DNA from: Balneolales bacterium
GTDB taxonomy: Bacteria; Bacteroidota; Rhodothermia; Balneolales; Natronogracilivirgulaceae
Length of the DNA: 6,323 bases
Assembly (NCBI GenBank): GCA_007127665.1
Contig: SKYY01000211.1
Location: forward strand, 1 to 6,323
Direction of reading: 5' to 3'
Shown here: positions 1 to 5,719 of the stretch, piece after piece
Layout: each line of letters opens with the position of its first letter
Numbering within the stretch: position 1 is the first letter of the stretch
Notes under the pieces: model-generated
Databases searched by the model: none
What the model saw: the letters and a program-made list of their open reading frames with translations, nothing else
What the model was told of the DNA's origin: nothing
Made by a program: the position numbers and the translations under genes

Positions 1-1
1 A

Positions 2-424
2 CCCTTTGCCGGGACTGTGACGGTTTGACCGCGATTTGTCGAGTCGCATCCGCGACCATTCATACGCCTCGCTGAGAGAACGAGCCGTTTTATGCTTGAA
101 GGGCCTTTTCCGCCTGGCCAATGACTTGGCCATCCATACGACTGATGAGAGATATGCTTTCATTATCGGCGATGAAACAACCGCAGCAGTACCCGCGAGC
201 TGGTGAATATCCGCCTCCATAAGCCATGATATAAGGCGATTTCGGGCGCTTTGGGGCAGGTGGCGGATCTCTCTGAGATCCATGACGAAACAAAAGTCTT
301 CATCACGGGATTGATACTCCTCAAGCCGGTTTATCAGGTCCGAGATGTCCTTAAGCGACTCGCCTCCTGAAAGCGTGATGATCACTATCGGCCATCGGTT
401 TTCATCTATATAAATTTTTGCCAT
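2..424 (-). CDS. STAS/SpoIIAA-like domain protein, 3' end cut by window edge
   Basis: This minus-strand frame opens at ATG 424-422 and stays open for 141 codons to the window edge, so the C-terminus is missing. An in-frame stop at 449-451 and the lack of another start codon between them fix the start. The protein begins MAKIYIDENRWPIVIITLSG. A hydrophobic strand then leads to FCFVMDLREIRHLP (about residues 43-56), a helix SARNRLISWLMEA, a second hydrophobic strand GTAAVVSSPIMKAYLSSVVW, and a basic tail with SLSEAYEW. The strand ending in D-L-R, followed by 'LP..ARN.LI.W' and a final 'SL.EA..W', resembles small STAS/SEC14-like proteins common in myxobacteria and other environmental bacteria. 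Members of that group are mostly of unknown function. No membrane segment or signal peptide is evident. It follows the SAM hydrolase in the same direction, but 223 nt separate them, so it probably has its own promoter. The gene call is fairly secure; the fold is inferred from pattern and the role is unknown. Confidence 0.6.
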   Translation of the reverse strand, partial: MAKIYIDENRWPIVIITLSGGESLKDISDLINRLEEYQSRDEDFCFVMDLREIRHLPQSARNRLISWLMEADIHQLAGTAAVVSSPIMKAYLSSVVWMAKSLARRKRPFKHKTARSLSEAYEWSRMRLDKSRSNRHSPGKG

Positions 425-647
425 ATAGTGTTTTTTAGCAGTCCTCTTCTAAATTTCACTGATATTCCTGCAGCTTTTGATTCTGCAACACGTAATTATT
501 TCAAACAGTATACAAGGGTGCTTTCAATAACATTACTAACCGAAACCCCTGGACATGGATTGGTTCTGGCTTATTAGAAAACCTGATTGTTTTCAGATAT
601 TTCCCCGATTAGTTCAACTTATTGTAAAGTATATTAATTGCTTGTAG
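425..647. other. A+T-rich intergenic spacer
   Basis: This spacer lies between two minus-strand genes and is clearly richer in A+T than its neighbours. I see no coding frame. It contains a weak 6-bp inverted repeat (GAAAAC at 577-582 with GTTTTC at 589-594) without a GC-rich stem or a U tract. The spacer presumably carries the 3' end of the dnaN-SAM hydrolase transcript and a promoter for the STAS-like gene, but I could not pick out convincing boxes for either. Confidence 0.4.
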
Positions 648-1454
648 TTAAGATACACTTTTTTGGATTACCAATGAAACAGGCGCGCCTTTTTCCACCC
701 CAAGCATTTGCTCCGCATTCCCCTTGTTAATGGCGATTTCAAGCATCCCCGAACTTCCGATCAGCGCAACCGCTTCCCCGTCAGGAACTTCAGAAAAAGA
801 AACGGATATCTCTTTGAGTATGGTGTTTCCGACATAGATCTTGAATGCGGAGTACTGCTCGTATTTACGGATAAAAGATTCGGGAATATTTGTGATGAGG
901 TTCCCGTATCTATCGATATGCATCACCCAGCCCTGGACCCCCTCCTCATCGGCAATGGGTTTGGCCCAACGATATGTCGTCAGTTCTTTGAGCTCCCTGC
1001 CAAACTGCTCCGGAGCCTCACCTCTGCTGAGCCAGGCCGCAACGGGCGCAAAGATATCACGTCCGTGAAACGTCGGCGAAACAACATCCCGCCAAAAGCG
1101 CTGGATAGTCAGCTCAAACACCCGGTGCTCCTGGCTCTCAACCACCAAAGAGAATAACCCGTTGTTCGGACCAACAAACAGCTGATTCCGGACCTGGACC
1201 AACACGGGCCGCCGGTTGCTCCCCACCCCGGGATCTATAACCGCCAGATGGATCGTCCCGGGCGGATACAGAAACGCCGTATTCTTCAGCACCCATGCCC
1301 CTGCCATAATATCCTGCGGCGGCAGGTCATGAGAGATATCAACCAACCGCACATCGGGTGAAATCCCCAGAATCACTGCCTTCATCGCGCTTACATAGTA
1401 ATCCTGACTCCCGAAGTCGCTCGTCAGTGTTATGATACCGGACGGAGAAGGCAT
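648..1454 (-). CDS. S-adenosyl-L-methionine hydrolase (adenosine-forming), DUF62 family
   Basis: The 268-residue product has the full signature of the DUF62 / SAM hydroxide adenosyltransferase family, which splits S-adenosylmethionine with water into adenosine and L-methionine in the cytoplasm. The N-terminal motif TSDFG is at residues 11-15, followed by VDISHDLP (38-45), IDPGVGS with R81 (73-82), GPNNG (95-99) and TFHGRDIF (128-135). HIDRYGNLITN marks the start of the smaller C-terminal beta domain. The family's Asp-Arg-His water-activating triad is present as D74, R81 and H130, so hydrolase rather than halogenase activity is expected; the halogenases SalL and FlA lack this triad. The length is normal. 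The ATG lies 7 nt after the dnaN stop, so the two genes are probably co-transcribed and perhaps translationally coupled. The physiological reason for hydrolysing SAM in this family is unsettled. Family assignment is very secure. Confidence 0.95.
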   Translation of the reverse strand: MPSPSGIITLTSDFGSQDYYVSAMKAVILGISPDVRLVDISHDLPPQDIMAGAWVLKNTAFLYPPGTIHLAVIDPGVGSNRRPVLVQVRNQLFVGPNNGLFSLVVESQEHRVFELTIQRFWRDVVSPTFHGRDIFAPVAAWLSRGEAPEQFGRELKELTTYRWAKPIADEEGVQGWVMHIDRYGNLITNIPESFIRKYEQYSAFKIYVGNTILKEISVSFSEVPDGEAVALIGSSGMLEIAINKGNAEQMLGVEKGAPVSLVIQKSVS

Positions 1455-1461
1455 GATGTCA

Positions 1462-2577
1462 TCAGCTGTACGTGTTCAACATAACGGGCATCACCAGCAT
1501 GAGCATATCTTCCTCGTCATCCTGTACGGAGGGACGCACGATACCTGCCCGGTTGGGAGTGGAAAACTCGAATACCACCTCGGGATCGTCAATATTGTTG
1601 AGGACATCCATCAGATAACGGGCATTGAATCCAATTTCCATGGGCTCATCGGAAAACTCGGAAGCAATGCTCTCCTTGGCTTCACTGCTCATATCCAGAT
1701 CTTCGGCCGAAATCACAATTTCGTCAGGTTTGAGTTCGAGTCGTATCTGTCGCGTCGTGGAACTGGAAAAAACCGATACCCTCTTTACGGTTGCAAGCAT
1801 CTGATCCCGATTGACCTTGAGTGTCTTGTCATTCTCTCGTGGAATCACCGACTCGTAACGAGGATACTGTTCATTGATCAGCCGTGTGATAACCTGCGTG
1901 TTGCCGGACTGGAAACTGACATGGTCCAGCGTAACAACCATCTCGCACTGCGCATCATCCAGCGTCTTGGAAACAAGCGTGAGCGCTTTTTCCGGCACAA
2001 TAAAGGATATGGGGCTGGACGAGGAGATGTCCTTGCGGACCAGGCGCACCAGGCGATGACCATCCGTGGCCACCACGCGGCTTTCCTCCTCGCCAATATC
2101 AAAAAAGACTCCCATCATGGCCGGACGCAAATCGTCACTCGAAACAGCAAAACTGGTCTTTTTGATGGCGTTCTTAAGACTCTCCGTATCTGTTTTGACC
2201 TGTTTTCCATCCGCAAGCAACGGCATGTCCGGGAAGTCTTCGGCCTTCTCCCCCGCCAATTTGTAAGTCCCCTTATCCGTACGGAACCGGACCTGGGCAC
2301 GTTCATCCACCTCAAATGTGACCGGAATGTCCGGAAGCTGCCTCAATGTTTCCAGGAGCCGGCGGGCCGGAACAGCAACCGCACCCTGGTTCTCTACATC
2401 GGCCCCCACATATTCAATGATACTCACCTCCAGATCCGAAGCACTTAATTTGATCCGGCTGTCTTCCGTTTCAAATAATACGGTCTCAAGGATCGGAAGG
2501 GTCGCCTTGCTGGGAACGGCGCCGGTAACCGCCGATAAACTTTTTACCAGTTCACCGCTTGTGACATTGAATTTCAT
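1462..2577 (-). CDS. dnaN: DNA polymerase III subunit beta (sliding clamp)
   Basis: The 371-residue protein is the ring-forming beta clamp, which encircles DNA and tethers polymerase III and other replication and repair proteins. It begins MKFNVTSGELVKSLSAVTGA and shows the expected three repeated clamp domains. Family landmarks include SDLEVSI in domain I, LRPAMMGVFFDI and VATDGHRLVRLV in domain II, LINEQYPRYESVIP, and the C-terminal VMPVMLN that helps form the pocket for clamp-binding peptides. The start is ATG 2577-2575. The frame stays open upstream to an ATG at 2625, but the extra 16 residues (MHKKFETNHSQSSGNS) have no counterpart in the family, and the chosen start aligns with the normal N-terminus and has a modest AGG about 8 nt upstream. 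The gene heads a probable operon with the SAM hydrolase. Its upstream neighbour is divergent and no dnaA is visible. Confidence 0.97.
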   Translation of the reverse strand: MKFNVTSGELVKSLSAVTGAVPSKATLPILETVLFETEDSRIKLSASDLEVSIIEYVGADVENQGAVAVPARRLLETLRQLPDIPVTFEVDERAQVRFRTDKGTYKLAGEKAEDFPDMPLLADGKQVKTDTESLKNAIKKTSFAVSSDDLRPAMMGVFFDIGEEESRVVATDGHRLVRLVRKDISSSSPISFIVPEKALTLVSKTLDDAQCEMVVTLDHVSFQSGNTQVITRLINEQYPRYESVIPRENDKTLKVNRDQMLATVKRVSVFSSSTTRQIRLELKPDEIVISAEDLDMSSEAKESIASEFSDEPMEIGFNARYLMDVLNNIDDPEVVFEFSTPNRAGIVRPSVQDDEEDMLMLVMPVMLNTYS

Positions 2578-2814
2578 AGAATTACCTGATGATTGGGAAT
2601 GGTTTGTTTCAAACTTTTTATGCAAGAGATAAAGTACAAAAATATGGATTCTATTCTAAACAATAGTCGCACCTCCGAACCGGTCCGTTTATCCGATTTA
2701 TACGCCCGGTGCTGATTCATTGCTCCCCTTTTTTTATCTTGACCAGACTAACCAACATTTGATCCGCGTTATCATTGGGTCAGTTACCCTGCATAAGAGC
2801 GCTATTGCAATTCC
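2578..2814. other. Divergent intergenic region between dnaN and the PorV-like gene
   Basis: These 237 nt separate two genes transcribed away from each other, so promoters for both operons should lie here. The stretch closest to dnaN (about 2600-2665) is A+T-rich, while the middle (2670-2715) is GC-rich with CCGG-type short palindromes. No cluster of DnaA boxes is present, so there is no sign of a replication origin next to dnaN. The PorV-like gene has no obvious Shine-Dalgarno sequence. Confidence 0.5.
2637..2663 (-). promoter_or_regulatory. Possible Bacteroidota-type promoter for dnaN
   Basis: Reading the minus strand, TTG (2663-2661) is followed after 16 nt by TATTTTTG (2644-2637). This matches the Bacteroidota -7 consensus TAnnTTTG exactly, with a -33 TTG-like element slightly closer than usual. 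It would give a leader of roughly 50 nt before the dnaN ATG. The region is A+T-rich, so a chance match is quite possible, and it is not established that this lineage uses that consensus. Confidence 0.25.
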
Positions 2815-3903
2815 ATGGTGATCCGAGTTTTTTACACATTCCTGACTCTCGCTGTCCTGCTTGTTTCCACATCAGACGGACAGGCGTTCGAAGAAGCCAA
2901 GTACGGTGGCGATTTTCTCTCCGTAGGAGGCGGCGCCAGACCGCTTGGCATGGGCAGCGCGTACACCGCCGTGACCAGCGACGTACTGTCCGGCTACTGG
3001 AATCCGGCCGGACTCTCAGGGATACCCAACTGGCAGTTCGCCTACATGCATTCCGAACGGTTTGCCGGTGTGGTTGGATATGACTACGGAGCTGTCGCAA
3101 TGCCCATCGAAGGATCCGGCGGCGTACTGGCACTCAGCTTCATCCGTCAGGGGGTGGATGGCATCAAAAACACACTCCATGCCTGGGATCCTGAACAAAA
3201 CCGGCCGAAATCCGACCCGACCAGCTATATGCGTGAATTCAGCGCATCCGATATGGCCCTCTACCTCTCCTATGCCAACGCCCTTACCGGAAACTGGCAC
3301 TGGGGCGTATCGGCCAAAGTAATCCATTCACGGCTCGGACCCTTTGCCAATGCCTGGGGCTACAGCCTGGATGCCGGCCTGCAGCACCGCGGCGAACGGT
3401 ATCATTTCGGAATCAACCTGGTCGATTTCACCACACTCATGAAATTCTGGTCCGTCGACCAGAACGAACTGGCCGCGCTTCAGGATTTCATCAACCCCGA
3501 AACGGGCAAACCCGAAACCCTTCCGGAAGGCACCAACGAGTATGTCAAACCCTCCCTGCGCATCGGGGCCGGACGATTTTTCGACTTCGGCGACTTCAGC
3601 CTGCTCGCCGCCTTTGACACTCACATGCGTTTCGAAGGCCGGCGCACCTACTATCTGAATGCGGGCGACATCAGCTTTGAGCCTAATATCGGCGCCGAAC
3701 TGGGCTACAAGGACCTTGTGTTCATCCGCGCCGGTGTAACCGACCTGCACCTTGACGACCGGAACAACGTTTTCGTCTCCCCCACACTCGGAACCGGACT
3801 TAAAATAGGCGCTTTCATGGTGGATTACGGCTTCAGCAGCTTCGCCGGTATCGCCTCCGACCTTGGCTTCACCCACCGGATTTCCCTTCAGCTGACACTG
3901 TGA
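2815..3903 (+). CDS. PorV/PorQ-family outer-membrane beta-barrel protein
   Basis: The 362-residue protein starts with a typical signal peptide: a basic N-terminus, a hydrophobic core TFLTLAVLLVST, and probable cleavage after GQA near residue 24. The mature N-terminus carries the family signature FLSVGGGARPLGMGSAYTAV (34-53), followed by D56 and YWNPAGL (61-67), which is diagnostic of PorV/PorQ (UPF0164-like) barrels. The rest alternates aromatic and glycine-rich strands, such as ALSFIRQG, WHWGVSAKVIHS, FHFGINL-like segments and YGFSSFAGI, and ends in a strand RISLQLTL, as barrels do. Family members sit in the outer membrane. Some serve type IX secretion (PorV as shuttle, PorQ with the attachment complex), but many paralogues have no known role, and nothing here shows which this is. 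The ATG at 2815 fits the signal peptide. The stop overlaps the miaA GTG by 4 nt, so the two genes are likely translationally coupled. Confidence 0.85.
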   Translation: MVIRVFYTFLTLAVLLVSTSDGQAFEEAKYGGDFLSVGGGARPLGMGSAYTAVTSDVLSGYWNPAGLSGIPNWQFAYMHSERFAGVVGYDYGAVAMPIEGSGGVLALSFIRQGVDGIKNTLHAWDPEQNRPKSDPTSYMREFSASDMALYLSYANALTGNWHWGVSAKVIHSRLGPFANAWGYSLDAGLQHRGERYHFGINLVDFTTLMKFWSVDQNELAALQDFINPETGKPETLPEGTNEYVKPSLRIGAGRFFDFGDFSLLAAFDTHMRFEGRRTYYLNAGDISFEPNIGAELGYKDLVFIRAGVTDLHLDDRNNVFVSPTLGTGLKIGAFMVDYGFSSFAGIASDLGFTHRISLQLTL

Positions 3904-4865
3904 AAACAGCACCGCCCACAAACGAGGTCCAAACTCCGCCAACCGTCATAATTACGGGTCCCACCGCCACCGGAAAAACCGATCTCTCACTGAGCCTGGC
4001 CCGTCACTTTCACGCACCCGTAATCTCTGCGGACGCCCGACAATGCTACAGGTACATGGATATCGGTACCGGCAAAGCCCCTAAAAAGATCCGTGACGAA
4101 ATCCCCCACTATCACATAGATTCGCTCTATCCCGACGAAACATTCACGGCCGCCGAGTTCGCAGACCGCTGCCGCGAATGGAGCCGTTCCATCCACGATC
4201 AGGGCAAACCCGTAATCATCGCCGGTGGAAGCACGCTCTATATCGAATCGCTCATCCGTCCGCTCGATCCACTCCCCCCCCGGAACGAGGCCAACATCCG
4301 TGAACTGGAGCAGATTGCGGAACATCAGGGAATCCATACCATCCGGAAGAAACTGGAGGATGTGGACCCTGACTACCTCAAACGAATAGACGGCCCCAAT
4401 CCGCACCGTATGTACCGGGCACTGGATGTCTGGATGCAGACCGGAAAACCTTTCAGCAGCTTTCACCGGAACCGCCCGCTCCGTCCCCCTGATAACACGC
4501 TGCTCATATGCCTGAACCGCGACCGGCAAGAGCTTCATGACCGCATCAGCAACCGCGTAGACGGCATGCTCGCAGAGGGACTTGTGGATGAGGTCCGCAA
4601 CATCCTGGATATGGGATATCAACCGGAACTTCAGTCACTTCGCACAGTTGGGTACCGCGAAGTCATCACCCATCTGCACAGCGGTCTTTCTGAAAATGAA
4701 ATGATCGCACATATAAAAACCAATACCAGGAGATACGCACGGCGACAGCTCACATGGTTCCGCCGCTGGGAAGGAGTCAACTGGATCGATCAAAGCGGAA
4801 AATCCGAAAAAAAGCTTGCCTCTATACTGTGCAACATGGCAGAACAACTGGCAGCTAAAACCTGA
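3900..4865 (+). CDS. miaA: tRNA dimethylallyltransferase MiaA
   Basis: The 321-residue enzyme transfers a dimethylallyl group from DMAPP to N6 of A37 in tRNAs reading UNN codons, the first step of i6A/ms2i6A synthesis. The P-loop GPTATGKT is at residues 20-27. The substrate motif ISADARQCYRYMDIGTGKAP (42-61) contains the catalytic Asp45. IDSLYPDETFTAAEF follows, then GGSTLYI (109-115), NPHRMYRALDVWMQTGKP, RVDGMLAEGLVDEV, LRTVGYREV, and the tRNA-binding end NTRRYARRQLTWFRRW, all in the usual order. The usual D-S-R near Asp45 reads D-A-R here, and GGTGLYI reads GGSTLYI. Both changes are conservative enough that activity is expected. The start is GTG at 3900, forming GTGA with the preceding stop; no ATG lies between it and the P-loop. 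A repeat array separates it from purS. Confidence 0.96.
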   Translation: MKTAPPTNEVQTPPTVIITGPTATGKTDLSLSLARHFHAPVISADARQCYRYMDIGTGKAPKKIRDEIPHYHIDSLYPDETFTAAEFADRCREWSRSIHDQGKPVIIAGGSTLYIESLIRPLDPLPPRNEANIRELEQIAEHQGIHTIRKKLEDVDPDYLKRIDGPNPHRMYRALDVWMQTGKPFSSFHRNRPLRPPDNTLLICLNRDRQELHDRISNRVDGMLAEGLVDEVRNILDMGYQPELQSLRTVGYREVITHLHSGLSENEMIAHIKTNTRRYARRQLTWFRRWEGVNWIDQSGKSEKKLASILCNMAEQLAAKT

Positions 4866-4935
4866 ATGCTGTACCTTTGTTAAATTCAGACAAACCTGCG
4901 CAATCCATACAAATACTTAAGCCAAACAAATCCAC

Positions 4936-5070
4936 CCAGTCAATCCAACCCATCCAGTCATTCCAACTCATCCAGTCATTCAACCTATCCAGTCATCCAA
5001 CCTATCCAGTCATTCAACCCATCCAGTCATCCAACTCATCCAGTCATCCAACCCATCCAGTCATTCAACC
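4936..5070 (+). repeat. C-rich tandem array of eight 17-18 bp units
   Basis: Eight head-to-tail units of consensus CCAGTCATYCAACCYAT fill this stretch: 4936-4953 and 4954-4971 (18 bp each), 4972-4988, 4989-5005, 5006-5022, 5023-5039 and 5040-5056 (17 bp each), and a final shortened copy from 5057. Sequence decaying from the same theme (CCAACC, CAACCCAT) continues to the purS start. Units differ mainly by C/T changes. A frame is open across the array, but a period of 17 shifts the reading frame at every unit, so the predicted peptide has no consistent repeat and I do not call it coding. The sense strand has about seven C to one G per unit and little ability to pair, which resembles Rho-utilisation regions. 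No spacers separate the units, so this is not a CRISPR array. Copy number is likely to vary between strains. Confidence 0.92.
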
Positions 5071-5105
5071 ACTTCAATTCACCCAACCACCTCAACCCAT
5101 TCGAC

Positions 5106-5360
5106 ATGCAGGTAGATATCATCATCACTCTTCGGGAATCCATTCTGGATCCAAAGGGAAAAGCATCTCATCACGCACTTGAAAACCTCGGCTTCAAGGA
5201 AATTTCGGCAGTCCGCATCGGAAAGTTCATCCAGCTCGAAGTGGATACCGATGACCCCGCCAAAGCGCGCGAACTTGCTGCCGCTGCTTCCGAAAAACTC
5301 CTGGCTAACACGGTCATGGAGAACTACGAAATCCGCATCCCCGATGCCAGCTCAAAATGA
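5106..5360 (+). CDS. purS: Phosphoribosylformylglycinamidine synthase subunit PurS
   Basis: The 84-residue protein matches PurS throughout: MQVDIIITLRESILDPKGKA at the N-terminus (the LR..ILDP.G motif is diagnostic), then a helix and LGFKEISAVRIGKFIQLEVD, with A-rich helix KARELAAAASEKLLANTVMENYEI at the end. PurS is a small structural subunit that joins PurL (synthetase) and PurQ (glutaminase) in FGAM synthase, which converts FGAR to FGAM using glutamine and ATP in step four of cytoplasmic purine synthesis. Its length is normal. No Shine-Dalgarno sequence precedes the ATG. The leader is C-rich debris of the upstream tandem array, which is odd for a biosynthetic gene. A frame beginning upstream at 4877 in another phase is spurious. 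purQ follows in the same direction, but 359 nt away instead of abutting. Confidence 0.96.
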   Translation: MQVDIIITLRESILDPKGKASHHALENLGFKEISAVRIGKFIQLEVDTDDPAKARELAAAASEKLLANTVMENYEIRIPDASSK

Positions 5361-5409
5361 ATCCACCCGAAGCCCCGCAACCCCATAAACCGACCCTTTT
5401 CCAACCATC
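5361..5409 (+). other. Spacer between purS and the structured repeat block
   Basis: This short C-rich, G-poor spacer (CACCCGAAGCCCC, CCCATAAACCGACCC) lies between the purS stop and the first structured repeat. It has no coding frame of note and no terminator hairpin, so nothing seen here would stop transcription running on from purS to purQ. Confidence 0.4.
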
Positions 5410-5509
5410 ATGAAATGCCCATGACCGGCCATAATCCCGGACACACAGGAGCATGATTAAAACGTCCTGGGCATTCTATGTGACCTTAGAAATCAAAAAT
5501 TATAAACAC
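5410..5509 (+). repeat. Structured repeat unit 1 (purS-purQ gap), candidate RNA element
   Basis: This is the first of three tandem related units. The outer stem pairs AATGCCCATGAC (5414-5425) with GTCCTGGGCATT (5464-5475), with one mismatch in 12. Inside its 5' part, CCGG (5425-5428) can pair with CCGG (5437-5440). The shared core ACACAGGAGCATGATTA (5443-5459) is left unpaired. Downstream of the stem comes CTATGTGACC, then an A+T-rich tail ending TATAAACAC just before the next ATG. The unit opens with ATGAAA but this frame stops after four codons, so no peptide is conserved with the other copies. I do not recognise the element from known riboswitch or REP families. Confidence 0.65.
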
Positions 5510-5624
5510 ATGAACCGAAGGTCGCGAAGCGCTATGTCCATGACCGTTGCCCGGTCACACAGGAGCATGATTAAAAGTGTCATGGACATTCTATGTGACC
5601 TAATAAATCTTAGAATTTAAACAC
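5510..5624 (+). repeat. Structured repeat unit 2 (purS-purQ gap), candidate RNA element
   Basis: This is the second copy and the most regular. The outer stem pairs ATGTCCATGAC (5534-5544) with GTCATGGACAT (5579-5589), 11 of 11. A hairpin TGACCG (5541-5546) / CGGTCA (5552-5557) overlaps the inner end of that stem. The core ACACAGGAGCATGATTA (5557-5573) is identical to unit 1. Downstream TGTGACC (5594-5600) is exactly complementary to GGTCACA (5553-5559) inside the loop, which would give a pseudoknot or an alternative fold. The unit is longer than its neighbours because of about 20 extra bases before the stem (CGAAGGTCGCGAAGCGCT). From its ATG a 36-codon frame runs to TAA at 5618-5620. The tail ends TTTAAACAC before the next ATG. 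Confidence 0.65.
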
Positions 5625-5719
5625 ATGAAACATTCATGGCCGATACTTCGGACACACAGAAGCATGATTATTTCCATGAATGCTCCATCTGACCGCTTGA
5701 ATCCAAAAAATATAAACAG
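5625..5719 (+). repeat. Structured repeat unit 3, immediately upstream of purQ
   Basis: This is the third and most diverged copy. The outer stem pairs CATTCATGG (5631-5639) with CCATGAATG (5674-5682), 9 of 9, although the arms differ in sequence from those of units 1 and 2. The inner hairpin is CCGA (5640-5643) / TCGG (5648-5651) with a TACT loop. The core reads ACACAGAAGCATGATTA (5654-5670), one change from the other copies. The 3' motif is weaker (CATCTGACC). The A-rich tail ends TATAAACAG directly before the purQ ATG, so this tail is also the purQ translation-initiation leader. A 32-codon frame from 5625 ends in TGA at 5721-5723, overlapping the purQ start as ATGA. Confidence 0.62.

Noticed and set aside
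90..293. A 67-codon minus-strand frame near the left edge
   Set aside because: It uses TTG as start and lies inside the longer STAS-like frame in another phase, which has a recognisable family pattern.
577..594. Intrinsic terminator after the SAM hydrolase gene
   Set aside because: The inverted repeat is only 6 bp, A+T-rich, and lacks a following U tract on the minus strand.
1432..2448. A 338-codon plus-strand open frame opposite dnaN
   Set aside because: It is wholly antisense to a canonical dnaN, has no recognisable domain, and its composition is that of a shadow frame.
2578..2625. N-terminal extension of DnaN from an upstream ATG at 2625
   Set aside because: The extra 16 residues are low-complexity and polar, while the internal start gives the family's normal MKF-type N-terminus.
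2578..2814. Replication origin next to dnaN
   Set aside because: Only isolated partial matches to the DnaA box TTATCCACA are present (such as TTATCCGAT). There is no cluster and no dnaA gene.
4936..5070. CRISPR array
   Set aside because: Units are 17-18 bp, directly adjacent with no unique spacers, and there are no cas genes.
4877..5182. A 101-codon plus-strand frame across the tandem array
   Set aside because: The 17-bp period shifts phase each unit so the peptide has no regular repeat, and the frame runs into purS out of phase. It appears to be a low-complexity chance frame.
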